From Flavobacterium sp. (lineage in GTDB: Bacteria; Bacteroidota; Bacteroidia; Flavobacteriales; Flavobacteriaceae): DNA of 64,000 nucleotides. The DNA is taken from NCBI GenBank assembly GCA_015234525.1, contig JADGMX010000021.1, positions 58,416 through 122,415 on the forward strand, read 5' to 3'. Shown here piece by piece: positions 8,585 through 17,760 of the stretch. Below the pieces are notes generated by a model. That model saw only the letters and a list, made by a program, of their open reading frames with translations. It made no database searches and was not told the origin of the DNA. The translations under genes and the position numbers were made by a program. The number at the start of each line of letters is the position of its first letter. The first letter of the stretch is position 1.

Positions 8585-10672
8585 ATGAAATTTGAAAACC
8601 GACAAATGTTTAAAAAGAAGGTCAAAAAGAAACCCAATGCCATTGATTACATATTGTCGTGTTGCAATGAAAACGCATTTCGTCAGACAGATGATGACGA
8701 TCTCGAAATTCTTGTAGACATCATAAGACTGATTAGACCGTCAAATCCCAACGCTGTCGATGTCAATTTAACCGATTTAATTCGCTTTTTGCAATCAAAC
8801 CGGGATTGTACCGCGCAACTAGCCGAATATATCAAGCGCGTTTTGCATCGGATGAAATTCAATAAGTTTTTATCTGATGCGGCAATTTTGCAGGATGTCG
8901 ATTTCTTCTTCGAGATTCGCAAACGGTTGATTGCTAAAATGCTTCCCAACCAGCCGCAGAAGGACCGACTTGAATATGTTCTGAATCAGGTTTTCTATAA
9001 AGCTTCAGATACGGTTTGGATCAATAGAATTCCGGTGATGCAGTTGGAAGCTTTGTATGATGTGCTTCAATTCGATTCTATTTACTCAACTGTCGAGAAA
9101 GATTCTCCACTTTCGGAATTGCTAATCGCGATGCATTTGCTGACTCAACGAATGAGCGGTCGGGCGATGGAAACTGATGTGGTGAAGATGGTGCCGGAAT
9201 TTGACGACCTCGAAAGTCCGTTTGCCGCATTCGAAAAAGAACTGCTTTTGGTCGAGGAACGAATTCGGAATTCAGGTCAACACTACATCGAATCAGACGA
9301 TTTGTCCTATCGGCATATGCAGGTTCTACACAAACAGTGCGAATTGTTCGTCGCGAAAGCATTTAGCAACAGCGCAAAATATGGGATTTCGTTGCGGGTG
9401 AATCAAAATTTGCTTAAAATCCGACAACAGCTTGAAAGGTTACGGGTGTTGGTTCCGCTGCTGGTGGCTGAGTCGCCGGCTGCGCGAAAACGCAACAGCA
9501 TCGATCTGGCGTTACAACTCATCAAATACAATTGTTACAAGAATAACGTTCGAAAATTCATTTCTGAAAGTACGCAGCTCATTTCTTATGAAGTAACCCA
9601 ACACACGGCCAAAACCGGGGAAACGTACATTACCGAGGGACGGACTGAGTATTGGAAAATGTTTAAGGCTGCGCTCGGCGGCGGATTTATCGTCGGTTTA
9701 CTGTGCATCATCAAGGTTTTGCTAGGTAAAATTGATACGAGCCCCTTTGCACATGCAATATTATATAGCCTCAATTATGCTGTCGGTTTTATCCTGATTT
9801 ACCTTTTGGGCTTTACACTTGCTACAAAACAACCCGCCATGACCGCATCGACGTTGGCGAAATCGATCGACGAGGATATTCGCAAAAAGCATCAAAAAAC
9901 CGGCAAGTACAGCGAATTCGCCATTTTGTTTGCACGTGTGTTCAGATCGCAGTTCATCGCCTTTGTCGGCAATGTCATTATGGCGTTTCCCGTGGCGCTG
10001 ATCGGTGTTTATCTGATTAATTTGGCTTTTGATTATAACATTGCTGCCGCCAAGAGTTACACGTTGCTGACCGATATTAGTCCGGTCCACTCGCACGCTA
10101 TTTTCCATGCGGCGATTGCCGGAGTATTCTTGTTTCTATCCGGAATCATCTCAGGAAGTATTGCCAATCGCGACCGACATGGGCAGATTTACTATCGCAT
10201 TGAAGAGCATCCGGTGCTGAAAAAGAGTTTTGGTAAAGCCCGGACGAAGAAATTCGCAAAACTGTACGAGAAAAAATGGGCGGGAATTGTTTCAAATTTT
10301 TGGTTCGGAGTTTTTATGGGAACAACAGGTTCGATCGGCTTTTTCCTTGGTTTGGACCTAGACGTCCGTCACATTACATTCGTCAGCGGAAATCTTGCGT
10401 TAGGACTTTTTGGTGCCGATTGGCAAATCACCTTTTGGTTACTTTTCTGGTGTTTACTGGGAATTGGCGTAGTTGGCCTTGTCAACTTTGTCGTGAGTTT
10501 CAGCTTATCGTTAGGACTGGCGTTCCGATCAAGAAACATTTCGTGGCTTGAAAGCCGATTTGTGATAGCCTCGATATGGAAGCACTTTAAGCAAAAACCG
10601 CTTTCATTCTTTTTTCCGACTAAGAAGAAAGAAGCTTCTGTTGTTGCCAGCGAATACCTGAAATCACATTAG
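8585..10672 (+). CDS. Multi-pass membrane protein of the 'site-specific recombinase' (Gcr/COG4389) family
   Basis: A protein of about 695 residues. The N-terminal ~380 residues are soluble and helical. The C-terminal ~300 contain roughly six membrane helices (for example GGGFIVGLLCIIKVLLG, AVGFILIYLLGF, AGVFLFLSGIISGSI and FGVFMGTTGSIGFFLGLDLDVRHITF). The family carries the old name site-specific recombinase from a Neisseria complementation study. No tyrosine- or serine-recombinase catalytic motif is visible, and the topology argues against a DNA strand-exchange enzyme. Its true role is unknown. The start is 8585 or 8606 (MFKKKVKKK); a -7 element at 8574 would fit either. dinB begins 2 bp after its stop, so the two are probably cotranscribed. 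Confidence 0.8.
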   Translation: MKFENRQMFKKKVKKKPNAIDYILSCCNENAFRQTDDDDLEILVDIIRLIRPSNPNAVDVNLTDLIRFLQSNRDCTAQLAEYIKRVLHRMKFNKFLSDAAILQDVDFFFEIRKRLIAKMLPNQPQKDRLEYVLNQVFYKASDTVWINRIPVMQLEALYDVLQFDSIYSTVEKDSPLSELLIAMHLLTQRMSGRAMETDVVKMVPEFDDLESPFAAFEKELLLVEERIRNSGQHYIESDDLSYRHMQVLHKQCELFVAKAFSNSAKYGISLRVNQNLLKIRQQLERLRVLVPLLVAESPAARKRNSIDLALQLIKYNCYKNNVRKFISESTQLISYEVTQHTAKTGETYITEGRTEYWKMFKAALGGGFIVGLLCIIKVLLGKIDTSPFAHAILYSLNYAVGFILIYLLGFTLATKQPAMTASTLAKSIDEDIRKKHQKTGKYSEFAILFARVFRSQFIAFVGNVIMAFPVALIGVYLINLAFDYNIAAAKSYTLLTDISPVHSHAIFHAAIAGVFLFLSGIISGSIANRDRHGQIYYRIEEHPVLKKSFGKARTKKFAKLYEKKWAGIVSNFWFGVFMGTTGSIGFFLGLDLDVRHITFVSGNLALGLFGADWQITFWLLFWCLLGIGVVGLVNFVVSFSLSLGLAFRSRNISWLESRFVIASIWKHFKQKPLSFFFPTKKKEASVVASEYLKSH

Positions 10673-10674
10673 GT

Positions 10675-11751
10675 ATGAATGCGCTTCGAAAGATCATCCA
10701 CGTTGACATGGATGCTTTTTATGCATCGGTCGAGCAAATGGATAATCCAGAACTTAAAGGAAAGCCATTAGCTGTTGGCGGATCTGAGAATAGAGGCGTG
10801 GTTGCCGCGGCAAGTTACGAAGCGAGAAAGTTTGGTGTTCGAAGTGCAATTAGTGGCGCTTTGGCGAAGAAATATTGTCCCGATATTATTTTTGTAAAAC
10901 CGAGATTTGAACGTTATCGCGAGATATCAGATAAAATTCGGGCAATATTCTACGATTATACTGATTTGGTCGAACCGCTTTCACTTGATGAAGCATACCT
11001 CGATGTAACCCAAAACAAAAAGGGGATGATGAGCGCCTCAGTAATTGCGAATCAAATCAGACATCGCATTTTTCACGAAATCGGACTTACCGCATCAGCT
11101 GGAATATCGGTCAATAAATTTGTCGCCAAGATCGCATCGGATTTTAATAAGCCAAACGGACAAACCACCGTTGCTCCCGATGAAGTGGAAGCCTTCCTTG
11201 AGGCGCTACCGATCAAAAAATTCTATGGCGTCGGTAAAGTAACAACCGAGAAGATGTACCAATTGGGAATCTTTACCGGTTCCGATTTAAAGAGTAAGTC
11301 GGCTGAATTTCTGGAAAAGCATTTTGGGAAATCGGGTTTATTCTATTACGATGTGGTTCGTGGCATCCACAATAGTGAAGTCAAACCCTCGCGAAAAGCA
11401 AAATCTGTTGCGGCTGAGCATACATTCGACGAAAACCTTTCTTCTGAAATTTTTATGCAAGAGCGCCTTGAGCAAATTGCCGATCAATTGGTGCGCAGAA
11501 TTCAAAAGCATAAGCTTGCGGCAAAAACCGTTACGCTTAAAATTAAATACAGCGATTTTACGCTACAAACCCGCAGCAAGACGGTTCCGTACTACATTTC
11601 CGATAAAGGATTGATTCTGGAGGCAGCAACCGAGCTTTTATATCAGGAAAGGATGAAAGATTCGGTTCGGCTACTCGGCATTTCGCTCAGCAACCTGAAT
11701 AATGAGGAGAAGAAACGTGCAATCGCAGTTCAGTTGAAATTTGATTTCTAA
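10675..11751 (+). CDS. dinB: DNA polymerase IV (Y-family translesion polymerase)
   Basis: 358 residues, full length. The catalytic carboxylates are in HVDMDAFYASVEQ (N-terminus) and SLDEAYLDVT (about residue 105). The steric gate and palm continue normally, with a helix-hairpin-helix thumb around KKFYGVGKVT and a little-finger domain after residue 240. The last residues, QLKFDF, fit a beta-clamp binding motif. It performs error-prone bypass synthesis at stalled forks. Only 2 bp separate it from the preceding membrane gene. No LexA-like box is evident upstream. Confidence 0.96.
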   Translation: MNALRKIIHVDMDAFYASVEQMDNPELKGKPLAVGGSENRGVVAAASYEARKFGVRSAISGALAKKYCPDIIFVKPRFERYREISDKIRAIFYDYTDLVEPLSLDEAYLDVTQNKKGMMSASVIANQIRHRIFHEIGLTASAGISVNKFVAKIASDFNKPNGQTTVAPDEVEAFLEALPIKKFYGVGKVTTEKMYQLGIFTGSDLKSKSAEFLEKHFGKSGLFYYDVVRGIHNSEVKPSRKAKSVAAEHTFDENLSSEIFMQERLEQIADQLVRRIQKHKLAAKTVTLKIKYSDFTLQTRSKTVPYYISDKGLILEAATELLYQERMKDSVRLLGISLSNLNNEEKKRAIAVQLKFDF

Positions 11752-11786
11752 AAAAAAGGCTACCCAATCGAGTAGCCTTATGTTTT
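11751..11786. terminator. Bidirectional terminator between dinB and the Bax inhibitor-1 gene
   Basis: Stem AAGGCTAC / GTAGCCTT (8 bp) with an 8-nt loop. It is flanked by an A tract on the left and a T-rich run on the right, so it can stop both convergent genes. Confidence 0.8.
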
Positions 11787-12558
11787 AATCCCTGCTGGAT
11801 AACTTTGAAATCAGTCTCAAAAATTCGACGTACAGCCAAACTAGCGTTACCATTAAACCGATGGCGCCAAACCATTCCATGTATTTTGGTTGTTTTTGTG
11901 CTGCGCCTTTTTCAATCATGTCGAAATCAAGAAACAAGTTTAATGCAGCGATGATAATCACAAAAACGCTGATTCCGATGCTCATTAGCGAGTTTCCATA
12001 ATGAACCGGAACAAAACTGGTGAACATTGAAAATAACCAACTCACAATGTAATACGTGGCGATCGCAAGAGTAGCTGCAATCACAACCGATCTGAATTGT
12101 TGGTTGACTTTAACGATCTTATACTTATACAGTCCGAGACAAACCATAAAAGTGACGAAAGTTGCACCAACCGCTTGAATGACGATTCCCGGGTACATTT
12201 GTTCGAAAAACGCCGAAATCCCGCCAATAAATAAGCCTTCAAAAATTGCGTATCCTGGTGCAACAATAGCTGAATGTTGAGGTCGGAATGCCGCAACGAA
12301 AACCAGAATCAACCCCACAATTGCGCCGGCAATCATATATGGGAAAATATTATATCCAATCGACCCCAAGTACCAAATCCCGGTAGCCGATGCAACAAGC
12401 AAAAGCAACATGATAAATGTTTTGTTCACCGTTCCCGACACGGTCATTGTCTGATCGTAATCAATTAAGATGGTGTCTTGCACCTGATTGCGGTCAAGTT
12501 GCGATGTTTCGCTAAACGATTTGTTTTTTAGAAACGGGTTTTGTGATTCGAATTTCAT
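11785..12558 (-). CDS. Bax inhibitor-1/YccA-family membrane protein
   Basis: A 257-residue protein with a soluble N-terminus of about 45 residues and seven predicted membrane helices. The family's signature region GLFIGGISAFFEQMYPG follows the third helix, and the C-terminal acidic segment includes LDFDMIEKG. Bacterial members (YccA, YetJ) are linked to FtsH control or calcium leak. The start MKFESQNPFL is chosen at 12558: an upstream in-frame Met at 12627 would overlap pyk, and orthologues start with an MKFES-like stretch. It lies 46 bp downstream of pyk in the same direction. Confidence 0.87.
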   Translation of the reverse strand: MKFESQNPFLKNKSFSETSQLDRNQVQDTILIDYDQTMTVSGTVNKTFIMLLLLVASATGIWYLGSIGYNIFPYMIAGAIVGLILVFVAAFRPQHSAIVAPGYAIFEGLFIGGISAFFEQMYPGIVIQAVGATFVTFMVCLGLYKYKIVKVNQQFRSVVIAATLAIATYYIVSWLFSMFTSFVPVHYGNSLMSIGISVFVIIIAALNLFLDFDMIEKGAAQKQPKYMEWFGAIGLMVTLVWLYVEFLRLISKLSSRD

Positions 12559-12604
12559 TTTGTTTTGGTTTTGCCCAAATATATAATAAAAACAATTACG
12601 TTGA

Positions 12605-14035
12605 TTAATCTTCGATTTGCGATACACGAAGCGTGTTTACCATCCCTTTATCGGTTACAGGCATTGCCGCAAGGTTGATAATCATTTCCCCTTTTTGTAC
12701 GAATCCGCGCTTTTTAGCAATTTCGTTAATGTGCGTAACGGTATCATCGGTGCTTACAAATTCGTCATAATAAAACGACTTTACGCCCCAGAGCAAATTG
12801 AGTTGCGTGAGAATTCGCTTGTTTGATGTGTAAACCAGAATATGGGCGTTTGGTCGCCACGCTGAAATCTGGAACGCCGTGTATCCGCTATTGGTAAGTG
12901 TACAGATTGCTTTTGCTTTGATGACGTTGGCCATCATTGCCGCGTGATGACAAATCGATTTTGTGATAAAACGTTTGGTTCGCACTTGTGGCGTGTCTTG
13001 AGGCACCTGAATTAGCGGCGAATCTTCAACAGCTTCAATAATCTGAGTCATTTTCTGAATTACCTGAACCGGATAATTACCGACAGATGTTTCGCCCGAC
13101 AACATAACGGCATCGGCACCGTCCATAACGGAATTCGCAACGTCATTCACCTCGGCGCGTGTTGGCGTAAGGCTTGTGATCATCGTTTCCATCATTTGTG
13201 TGGCGATGATTACCGGTATTCTGGCTGTTTTTGCGCGATTAACCAATTTCTTTTGGATTAGCGGAACCTCATGTGCCGGGACTTCCACACCCAAATCGCC
13301 ACGGGCAACCATTAGTCCGTCGCAGAAGGCCACAATTTTGTCGATGTTCTCAACGGCTTCCGGTTTTTCGATTTTGGCGATTATCGGAATTTTATATTCT
13401 GAATGTTCAGCGATGAGTTCCTGTAATTCCTGCAGGTCTTTCGGCGTTCTGACAAATGACAATGCGATCCAATCCACATTCATGCTGATAGCAAAAAGAG
13501 CATCTCGCACGTCTTTTTCGGTCAATGCCGGAAGCGATACTTTTGTGTTCGGGAGGTTAACCCCTTTTTTTGATTTTAACGGTCCGCCTTGAACAACTCT
13601 CGCGACAACTTCGGTCGATCTGTTGGTTTCAACAACTTCAAAAATCAGTTTGCCGTCGTCAAGTAGAATTCGTTCTCCGGGATTTACATCGTTTGGAAAT
13701 TCCTTATAGTTCATGTAAACTTTTTGGGCAGTTCCGGGAATATCTTCAGCGGTCGTAAAGGTGATTAAATCGCCATCTCGAACAACAATATCTTCTTTCA
13801 TCACGCCAACGCGTAATTTTGGTCCCTGAAGATCGGCAAGAATCGCGGTAGTATATCCAAATTCTTCGTTAATAGACCTGATAAGGTCGATCTTCGACTT
13901 GACATCTTCGTAATCAGCATGCGAAAAATTGACCCGGAAGACATTTACGCCAGCGTCCATCATCTCCTTTAGAACCTCTCTCGTACTGCACGCAGGTCCG
14001 AGTGTTGCTACTATTTTGGTCTTTTTATTAGTCAT
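12605..14035 (-). CDS. pyk: Pyruvate kinase
   Basis: Transfers phosphate from phosphoenolpyruvate to ADP, the last step of glycolysis. It has 476 residues, the usual length without an extra C-terminal PEP-utiliser domain. Visible landmarks are FRVNFSHADYE, LQGPKLRVG, the active-site signature IPIIAKIEKPEAVEN, the metal-binding MVARGDLGVEVP and the substrate loop MMETMI. The C-terminal allosteric domain is present. It is the last complete member of the minus-strand cluster acpP-fabF-rnc-IPExxxVDY-pyk; only 10 bp separate it from the upstream IPExxxVDY gene, so the two are cotranscribed. Confidence 0.97.
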   Translation of the reverse strand: MTNKKTKIVATLGPACSTREVLKEMMDAGVNVFRVNFSHADYEDVKSKIDLIRSINEEFGYTTAILADLQGPKLRVGVMKEDIVVRDGDLITFTTAEDIPGTAQKVYMNYKEFPNDVNPGERILLDDGKLIFEVVETNRSTEVVARVVQGGPLKSKKGVNLPNTKVSLPALTEKDVRDALFAISMNVDWIALSFVRTPKDLQELQELIAEHSEYKIPIIAKIEKPEAVENIDKIVAFCDGLMVARGDLGVEVPAHEVPLIQKKLVNRAKTARIPVIIATQMMETMITSLTPTRAEVNDVANSVMDGADAVMLSGETSVGNYPVQVIQKMTQIIEAVEDSPLIQVPQDTPQVRTKRFITKSICHHAAMMANVIKAKAICTLTNSGYTAFQISAWRPNAHILVYTSNKRILTQLNLLWGVKSFYYDEFVSTDDTVTHINEIAKKRGFVQKGEMIINLAAMPVTDKGMVNTLRVSQIED

Positions 14036-14045
14036 TCTTAATATT

Positions 14046-14516
14046 TTAGAAAATTAAATTATTCTTTGATTTTATCTGATCGGTGTTGATTTCATACACG
14101 GTTGCAATCTGGTCGATTTGATGCAGCAGTTTTAAAAAATTGTCGGTTTCATCTTCGCCGTTATCAACTTTCAGGATATAATCGACCGTTTTGAATTCCG
14201 GCAAAAGATACGCGATCGATGGTGTATCCATCTGAAACAGGTCAGTTGCGGAAATCTTCGGCGCGGATTGAACCTGAATTTTGTTTTGAATTAAGCAATA
14301 TGAAGTTTCCGTAGTCTCATCCACGTAAGTGAACTTGCTGAAATTTGCATCCCGAAAATCGCCATTTCCTGAAACAGCGGTGTCTTTGGCAAGCAAAATT
14401 GGAAGGTTTTTGTTGATTAGGTAGGCTAGAAAATAGTCTTCAACCGAGGTATGAATTGCAATCAACCGAAAGTCGATTTCGTCTAATATGCCGATGCTTA
14501 ATTTATGAGCAGCCAT
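14046..14516 (-). CDS. IPExxxVDY-family protein
   Basis: A 156-residue soluble protein of a small Bacteroidota-restricted family named for its central motif, seen here as LPEFKTVDYILKV with Leu in place of the usual Ile. No catalytic motif or membrane segment is visible. Position is its most informative feature: it sits between rnc and pyk on the same strand, 10 bp before pyk, an arrangement typical of flavobacteria. Its function is unknown. Confidence 0.85.
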   Translation of the reverse strand: MAAHKLSIGILDEIDFRLIAIHTSVEDYFLAYLINKNLPILLAKDTAVSGNGDFRDANFSKFTYVDETTETSYCLIQNKIQVQSAPKISATDLFQMDTPSIAYLLPEFKTVDYILKVDNGEDETDNFLKLLHQIDQIATVYEINTDQIKSKNNLIF

Positions 14517-14630
14517 TTACAACAAATAAGATGTAAAGATAAGATTTATGTGGCACTAACCCTTGAGCTTAGGCTAACTTAACGTTTATTTGTTAACGAA
14601 AACGATGTAGTTTTATTGGTTTCAGGCGAC

Positions 14631-15368
14631 TTATTTGTTGATCTTTTCCTGAAATGCAAAATAGGCGCGCTGCGATGCTTTTTCTTCAGCCTTTTTCTTG
14701 GAAGTTGCTCTTGCTTTGGCAATTACTTTTTTATCGATACTTAATCGAACGCCATAAAACCGTTGGCCGTCGATGCCATTATCTTCAAAAACATCATAGT
14801 GAAAACTCTTTTTGTGTTTTTGGCACCATTCGATCAGCAGACTTTTGTAGCTGGTGATTTTGCCTTCAAGCCGCGTAATGTCGACATAAGGTATGATGAC
14901 TCGCTTCTGGATAAAATTTTCGCAGTAGGCGTAGCCTTTATCGAGGTAGATCGCACCCACTAAAGCTTCAAAAATATTACCGTGAATGTTGTCGCCAAAA
15001 TTGCTGAGCGGAATTTTACTTTCCATGAACCTGACCAGATTCAGATCGCGTCCGAGTTCATTAAGGTGTTCGCGACTGACAATTTTTGATCGCATTTTGG
15101 TGAGATATCCCTCATCACCGGTTGGAACTTTGCTAAAAAGGTGCGCGGCAATTACGGCGCTAAGCATGGCATCGCCAAGAAATTCGAGTCGTTCGAAATT
15201 TATCGGTATGCCGCTTTCGTCAGATTTGTTTGACGAACGATGGGTGAATGCTTTGTGATAACTGCTGATATCGTTTGGCTCGAAGCCGAGAATTTCGGTG
15301 ATTTCAGCAAAAAAAGTCCCGACGACAGGCGTGCGGGACTTTGTAAATATTCTTCTGAAAATTCTCAT
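14631..15368 (-). CDS. rnc: Ribonuclease III
   Basis: A 245-residue endonuclease for double-stranded RNA, acting in rRNA and mRNA maturation. The catalytic signature NFERLEFLGDAMLS, with its essential Glu and Asp, is present, as is the second acidic cluster IFEALVGAIYLD. A double-stranded-RNA-binding domain fills the last ~70 residues (ending KKKAEEKASQRAYF). The start is taken at 15368 (MRIFRRIF) because the longer reading frame would run into fabF. The gene begins 7 bp after the fabF stop, so fabF and rnc are cotranscribed. Confidence 0.95.
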   Translation of the reverse strand: MRIFRRIFTKSRTPVVGTFFAEITEILGFEPNDISSYHKAFTHRSSNKSDESGIPINFERLEFLGDAMLSAVIAAHLFSKVPTGDEGYLTKMRSKIVSREHLNELGRDLNLVRFMESKIPLSNFGDNIHGNIFEALVGAIYLDKGYAYCENFIQKRVIIPYVDITRLEGKITSYKSLLIEWCQKHKKSFHYDVFEDNGIDGQRFYGVRLSIDKKVIAKARATSKKKAEEKASQRAYFAFQEKINK

Positions 15369-15375
15369 AAAATGG

Positions 15376-16629
15376 CTAGAGATCAACTTTTTTAACGAGC
15401 ACACATGCATTGTGGCCGCCAAATCCGAAGGTGTTGCTCATTACGACTTTCATATCGCGTTTTTGAGCTTTGTTAAAGGTAAAGTTCAGTTTCGGATCAA
15501 TGTTTTCATCATCTGTAAAGTGATTGATCGTTGGCGGAACAATTCCGTGTACGATAGACAAAATGGAAGCAATAGTTTCAATTGCGCCGGCTGCACCAAG
15601 TAAATGACCGGTCATTGATTTTGTCGAATTGAGATTAAGTGTATATGCGTGGTCGCCAAAAACATGCTGGATTGCTTTGGTTTCGGCAATGTCGCCAAGC
15701 GGAGTTGATGTTCCGTGCATATTGACACCGTCAACGTCTTGCGGGGTCAATCCGGCATCGCGAAGACAGTTTAGCATTACGAATTTTGCGCCAAGTCCTT
15801 CCGGATGTGGAGCTGTGATGTGATGTGCATCAGCCGACATTCCGCCGCCGCCGATTTCACAATAGATCTTGGCACCACGAGCTTTCGCGTGTTCGTATTC
15901 TTCAAGGATCAAAGCACCGGCACCTTCACCGAGAACAAAACCTTCACGGTCTTTATCCATCGGGCGGGACGCTGTTTTTGGATCGTCGTTACGCGTTGAA
16001 AGCGCATGCATGGCGTTGAAACCACCCATGCCTGCAATAGTAACCGCTGCTTCTGAACCGCCTGTGACCATTGCATCAGCATGGCCAAGACGAATATAAT
16101 TGAACGCATCAATTAACGCATTTGTAGACGAAGCACAGGCTGATACCGTGGTAAAGTTAGGTCCGCGGAAGCCATATCTCATTGAAATATGCCCGCCTGC
16201 AATGTCAGCGATCATCTTTGGTATGAAAAACGGATTGAACTTTGGAACTCCATTACCGGCGGCAAACGACATAACCTCTTGTTGGAATGTTTCCAGTCCG
16301 CCAATTCCTGATCCCCAAATAACACCAACCCGATCTTTATCAACAGAGTCGCTGTCAAGACCTGCGTCTTTTACCGCTTCATCTGATGATACTACGGCAT
16401 ATTGCGCATATTTATCCATTTTGCGAGCTTCCTTCCGGTCGATAAAATCTTCGACATTGAAATTTTTTAGCTCGCAGGCGAACTGCGTTTTAAAGTTTGT
16501 GGTATCAAAATAGGTAATAGGAGCAGCGCCGCTAACACCATTGATAAGGCTTTGCCAATATTCACTAACAGTATTTCCGATTGGAGTCAATGCTCCCAAT
16601 CCTGTTACAACGACGCGCCTTAATTCCAT
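15376..16629 (-). CDS. fabF: Beta-ketoacyl-ACP synthase II
   Basis: Condenses malonyl-ACP with acyl-ACP in fatty-acid elongation. It is full length at 417 residues. The catalytic Cys lies in VSACASSTNALIDAF, and the two catalytic His in NMHGTSTPLGD and KSMTGHLLGAAGA. The Gly-rich C-terminal NTFGFGGHNAC is intact. The gene lies 148 bp downstream of acpP on the same strand; that gap holds two related hairpins (see findings). It belongs to the acpP-fabF-rnc unit. Confidence 0.97.
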   Translation of the reverse strand: MELRRVVVTGLGALTPIGNTVSEYWQSLINGVSGAAPITYFDTTNFKTQFACELKNFNVEDFIDRKEARKMDKYAQYAVVSSDEAVKDAGLDSDSVDKDRVGVIWGSGIGGLETFQQEVMSFAAGNGVPKFNPFFIPKMIADIAGGHISMRYGFRGPNFTTVSACASSTNALIDAFNYIRLGHADAMVTGGSEAAVTIAGMGGFNAMHALSTRNDDPKTASRPMDKDREGFVLGEGAGALILEEYEHAKARGAKIYCEIGGGGMSADAHHITAPHPEGLGAKFVMLNCLRDAGLTPQDVDGVNMHGTSTPLGDIAETKAIQHVFGDHAYTLNLNSTKSMTGHLLGAAGAIETIASILSIVHGIVPPTINHFTDDENIDPKLNFTFNKAQKRDMKVVMSNTFGFGGHNACVLVKKVDL

Positions 16630-16659
16630 ATATTAATAATTAATCTTTAAAGTAATAAC

Positions 16660-16699
16660 ACCCATGTCGTCTTATGTCTTTCACAAAGAGAACATGGGT
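16660..16699. promoter_or_regulatory. Inverted repeat with ACCCATGT core in the acpP-fabF gap
   Basis: ACCCATGT (16660-16667) pairs with ACATGGGT (16692-16699) across a 24-base spacer. It shares its core with the acpP terminator 48 bp away. Its role is unknown; it may be a leader hairpin of fabF or an operator half-site pair. Confidence 0.45.
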
Positions 16700-16746
16700 A
16701 TCAAAATATTTTTGAGTTGTGAAAACAACTGATATTTAAAACAATA

Positions 16747-16768
16747 CACCCATGAATTGACATGGGTG
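16747..16768 (-). terminator. Hairpin after acpP, probable partial terminator
   Basis: An 8-bp perfect stem CACCCATG / CATGGGTG with loop AATTGA lies 9 bp past the acpP stop on the minus strand. On that strand the hairpin is followed by a mixed sequence without a long U run, so it may attenuate read-through into fabF or stabilise the acpP 3' end rather than fully terminate. Confidence 0.5.
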
Positions 16769-16777
16769 AAGGTATTA

Positions 16778-17014
16778 TTATTTTTTAGCTTCTTCTATGT
16801 AAGAAATCGCTTGCCCTACAGTAGCAATGTTTTCAGCTTGGTCATCCGGAATCTGGATGTCAAATTCTTTTTCGAACTCCATGATCAGCTCAACAGTGTC
16901 TAATGAATCAGCCCCTAAATCATTTGTGAAGCTCGCTTCTGTTACAACCTCGTTCTCATCAACGCCTAATTTGTCTACAATAATCGCTTTTACTCTTGAT
17001 GCAATGTCTGACAT
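16778..17014 (-). CDS. acpP: Acyl carrier protein
   Basis: A 78-residue acidic carrier for fatty-acid synthesis. The phosphopantetheine attachment Ser is in [16 protein letters not shown]. It has the usual length and a highly acidic composition. The gene is first in the acpP-fabF-rnc cluster, and a -7 element lies at 17046-17053 on the minus strand. Confidence 0.98.
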   Translation of the reverse strand: MSDIASRVKAIIVDKLGVDENEVVTEASFTNDLGADSLDTVELIMEFEKEFDIQIPDDQAENIATVGQAISYIEEAKK

Positions 17015-17045
17015 AATCTCTGTTTTTTAGTATTTAATTTGTTGG

Positions 17046-17053
17046 CAAAAATA
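17046..17053 (-). promoter_or_regulatory. Promoter -7 element (TATTTTTG) of acpP
   Basis: Minus-strand TAnnTTTG element about 31 bp before the acpP start codon. Confidence 0.5.
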
Positions 17054-17190
17054 AAAAACTTTATTTTAAAACCGCCGTTTAGTGAATAAATGTGACGACT
17101 AATTTACAAAAATTTATTTGTACCTGACTTCGACATAATTTTATTTAATCCCATATATATTGCTTTTTTTTGCACCTTTAACTTTACGCC

Positions 17191-17760
17191 ATGAAAAGCA
17201 TCGTGATCTTCGCATCGGGTTCGGGAACAAATGCTGAGAATATCATCAGATATTTCAACGCGACAAAATCAGCAAAAGTGGTTGCGGTTTTTTGCAACAA
17301 TCCCAAAGCTGCAGTTATAGAGAAAGTAGAATCTTACAGTATTCCGCTGATCCTATTCTCGAAAAGCGAATTCTCAACCGGCTTATTTGCCGATCGAATT
17401 TCATCTTATGCGCCCGATTTAATCGTCCTTGCCGGCTTCTTATTAATGGTGCCGTCAGTTGTCATCACTAAATTTGAAGGCAAAATCATCAACATCCATC
17501 CGGCATTGCTTCCCAAGTTTGGAGGCGCTGGAATGTACGGTATGAATGTTCACAAAGCAGTCGTCGAATCGGGCGAAAGCCAAACCGGGATCACCATTCA
17601 TTATGTTGACCAGCACTACGATAGTGGCGATATCATCGCGCAATTTAGCACGCCGCTAAACGGTACTGAGACTTGCGAGGAAGTTGCTGCTAGAATTCAC
17701 GTTTTGGAGCAAACGCATTTCCCGAAGGTAATCGAACAACTACTAATTGAAAAGATTTGA
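17191..17760 (+). CDS. purN: Phosphoribosylglycinamide formyltransferase
   Basis: The folate-dependent GAR transformylase of purine synthesis, 189 residues. Family marks are the N-terminal nucleotide loop GSGTNAENI, the folate-site INIHPALLPKFGG with catalytic Asn and His, and HYVDQHYDSGDIIAQ with the catalytic Asp. It is divergent from acpP across 176 bp. A near-consensus -7 element (TAACTTTA) ends only 4 nt before its ATG. Its stop codon overlaps the TTG start of rnhA. Confidence 0.96.
   Translation: MKSIVIFASGSGTNAENIIRYFNATKSAKVVAVFCNNPKAAVIEKVESYSIPLILFSKSEFSTGLFADRISSYAPDLIVLAGFLLMVPSVVITKFEGKIINIHPALLPKFGGAGMYGMNVHKAVVESGESQTGITIHYVDQHYDSGDIIAQFSTPLNGTETCEEVAARIHVLEQTHFPKVIEQLLIEKI

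Noticed and set aside
15298..15603. Plus-strand frames inside fabF/rnc, and similar shadows inside pyk and addA
   Set aside because: They lie antisense to well-conserved enzymes and show no domain or start signal.
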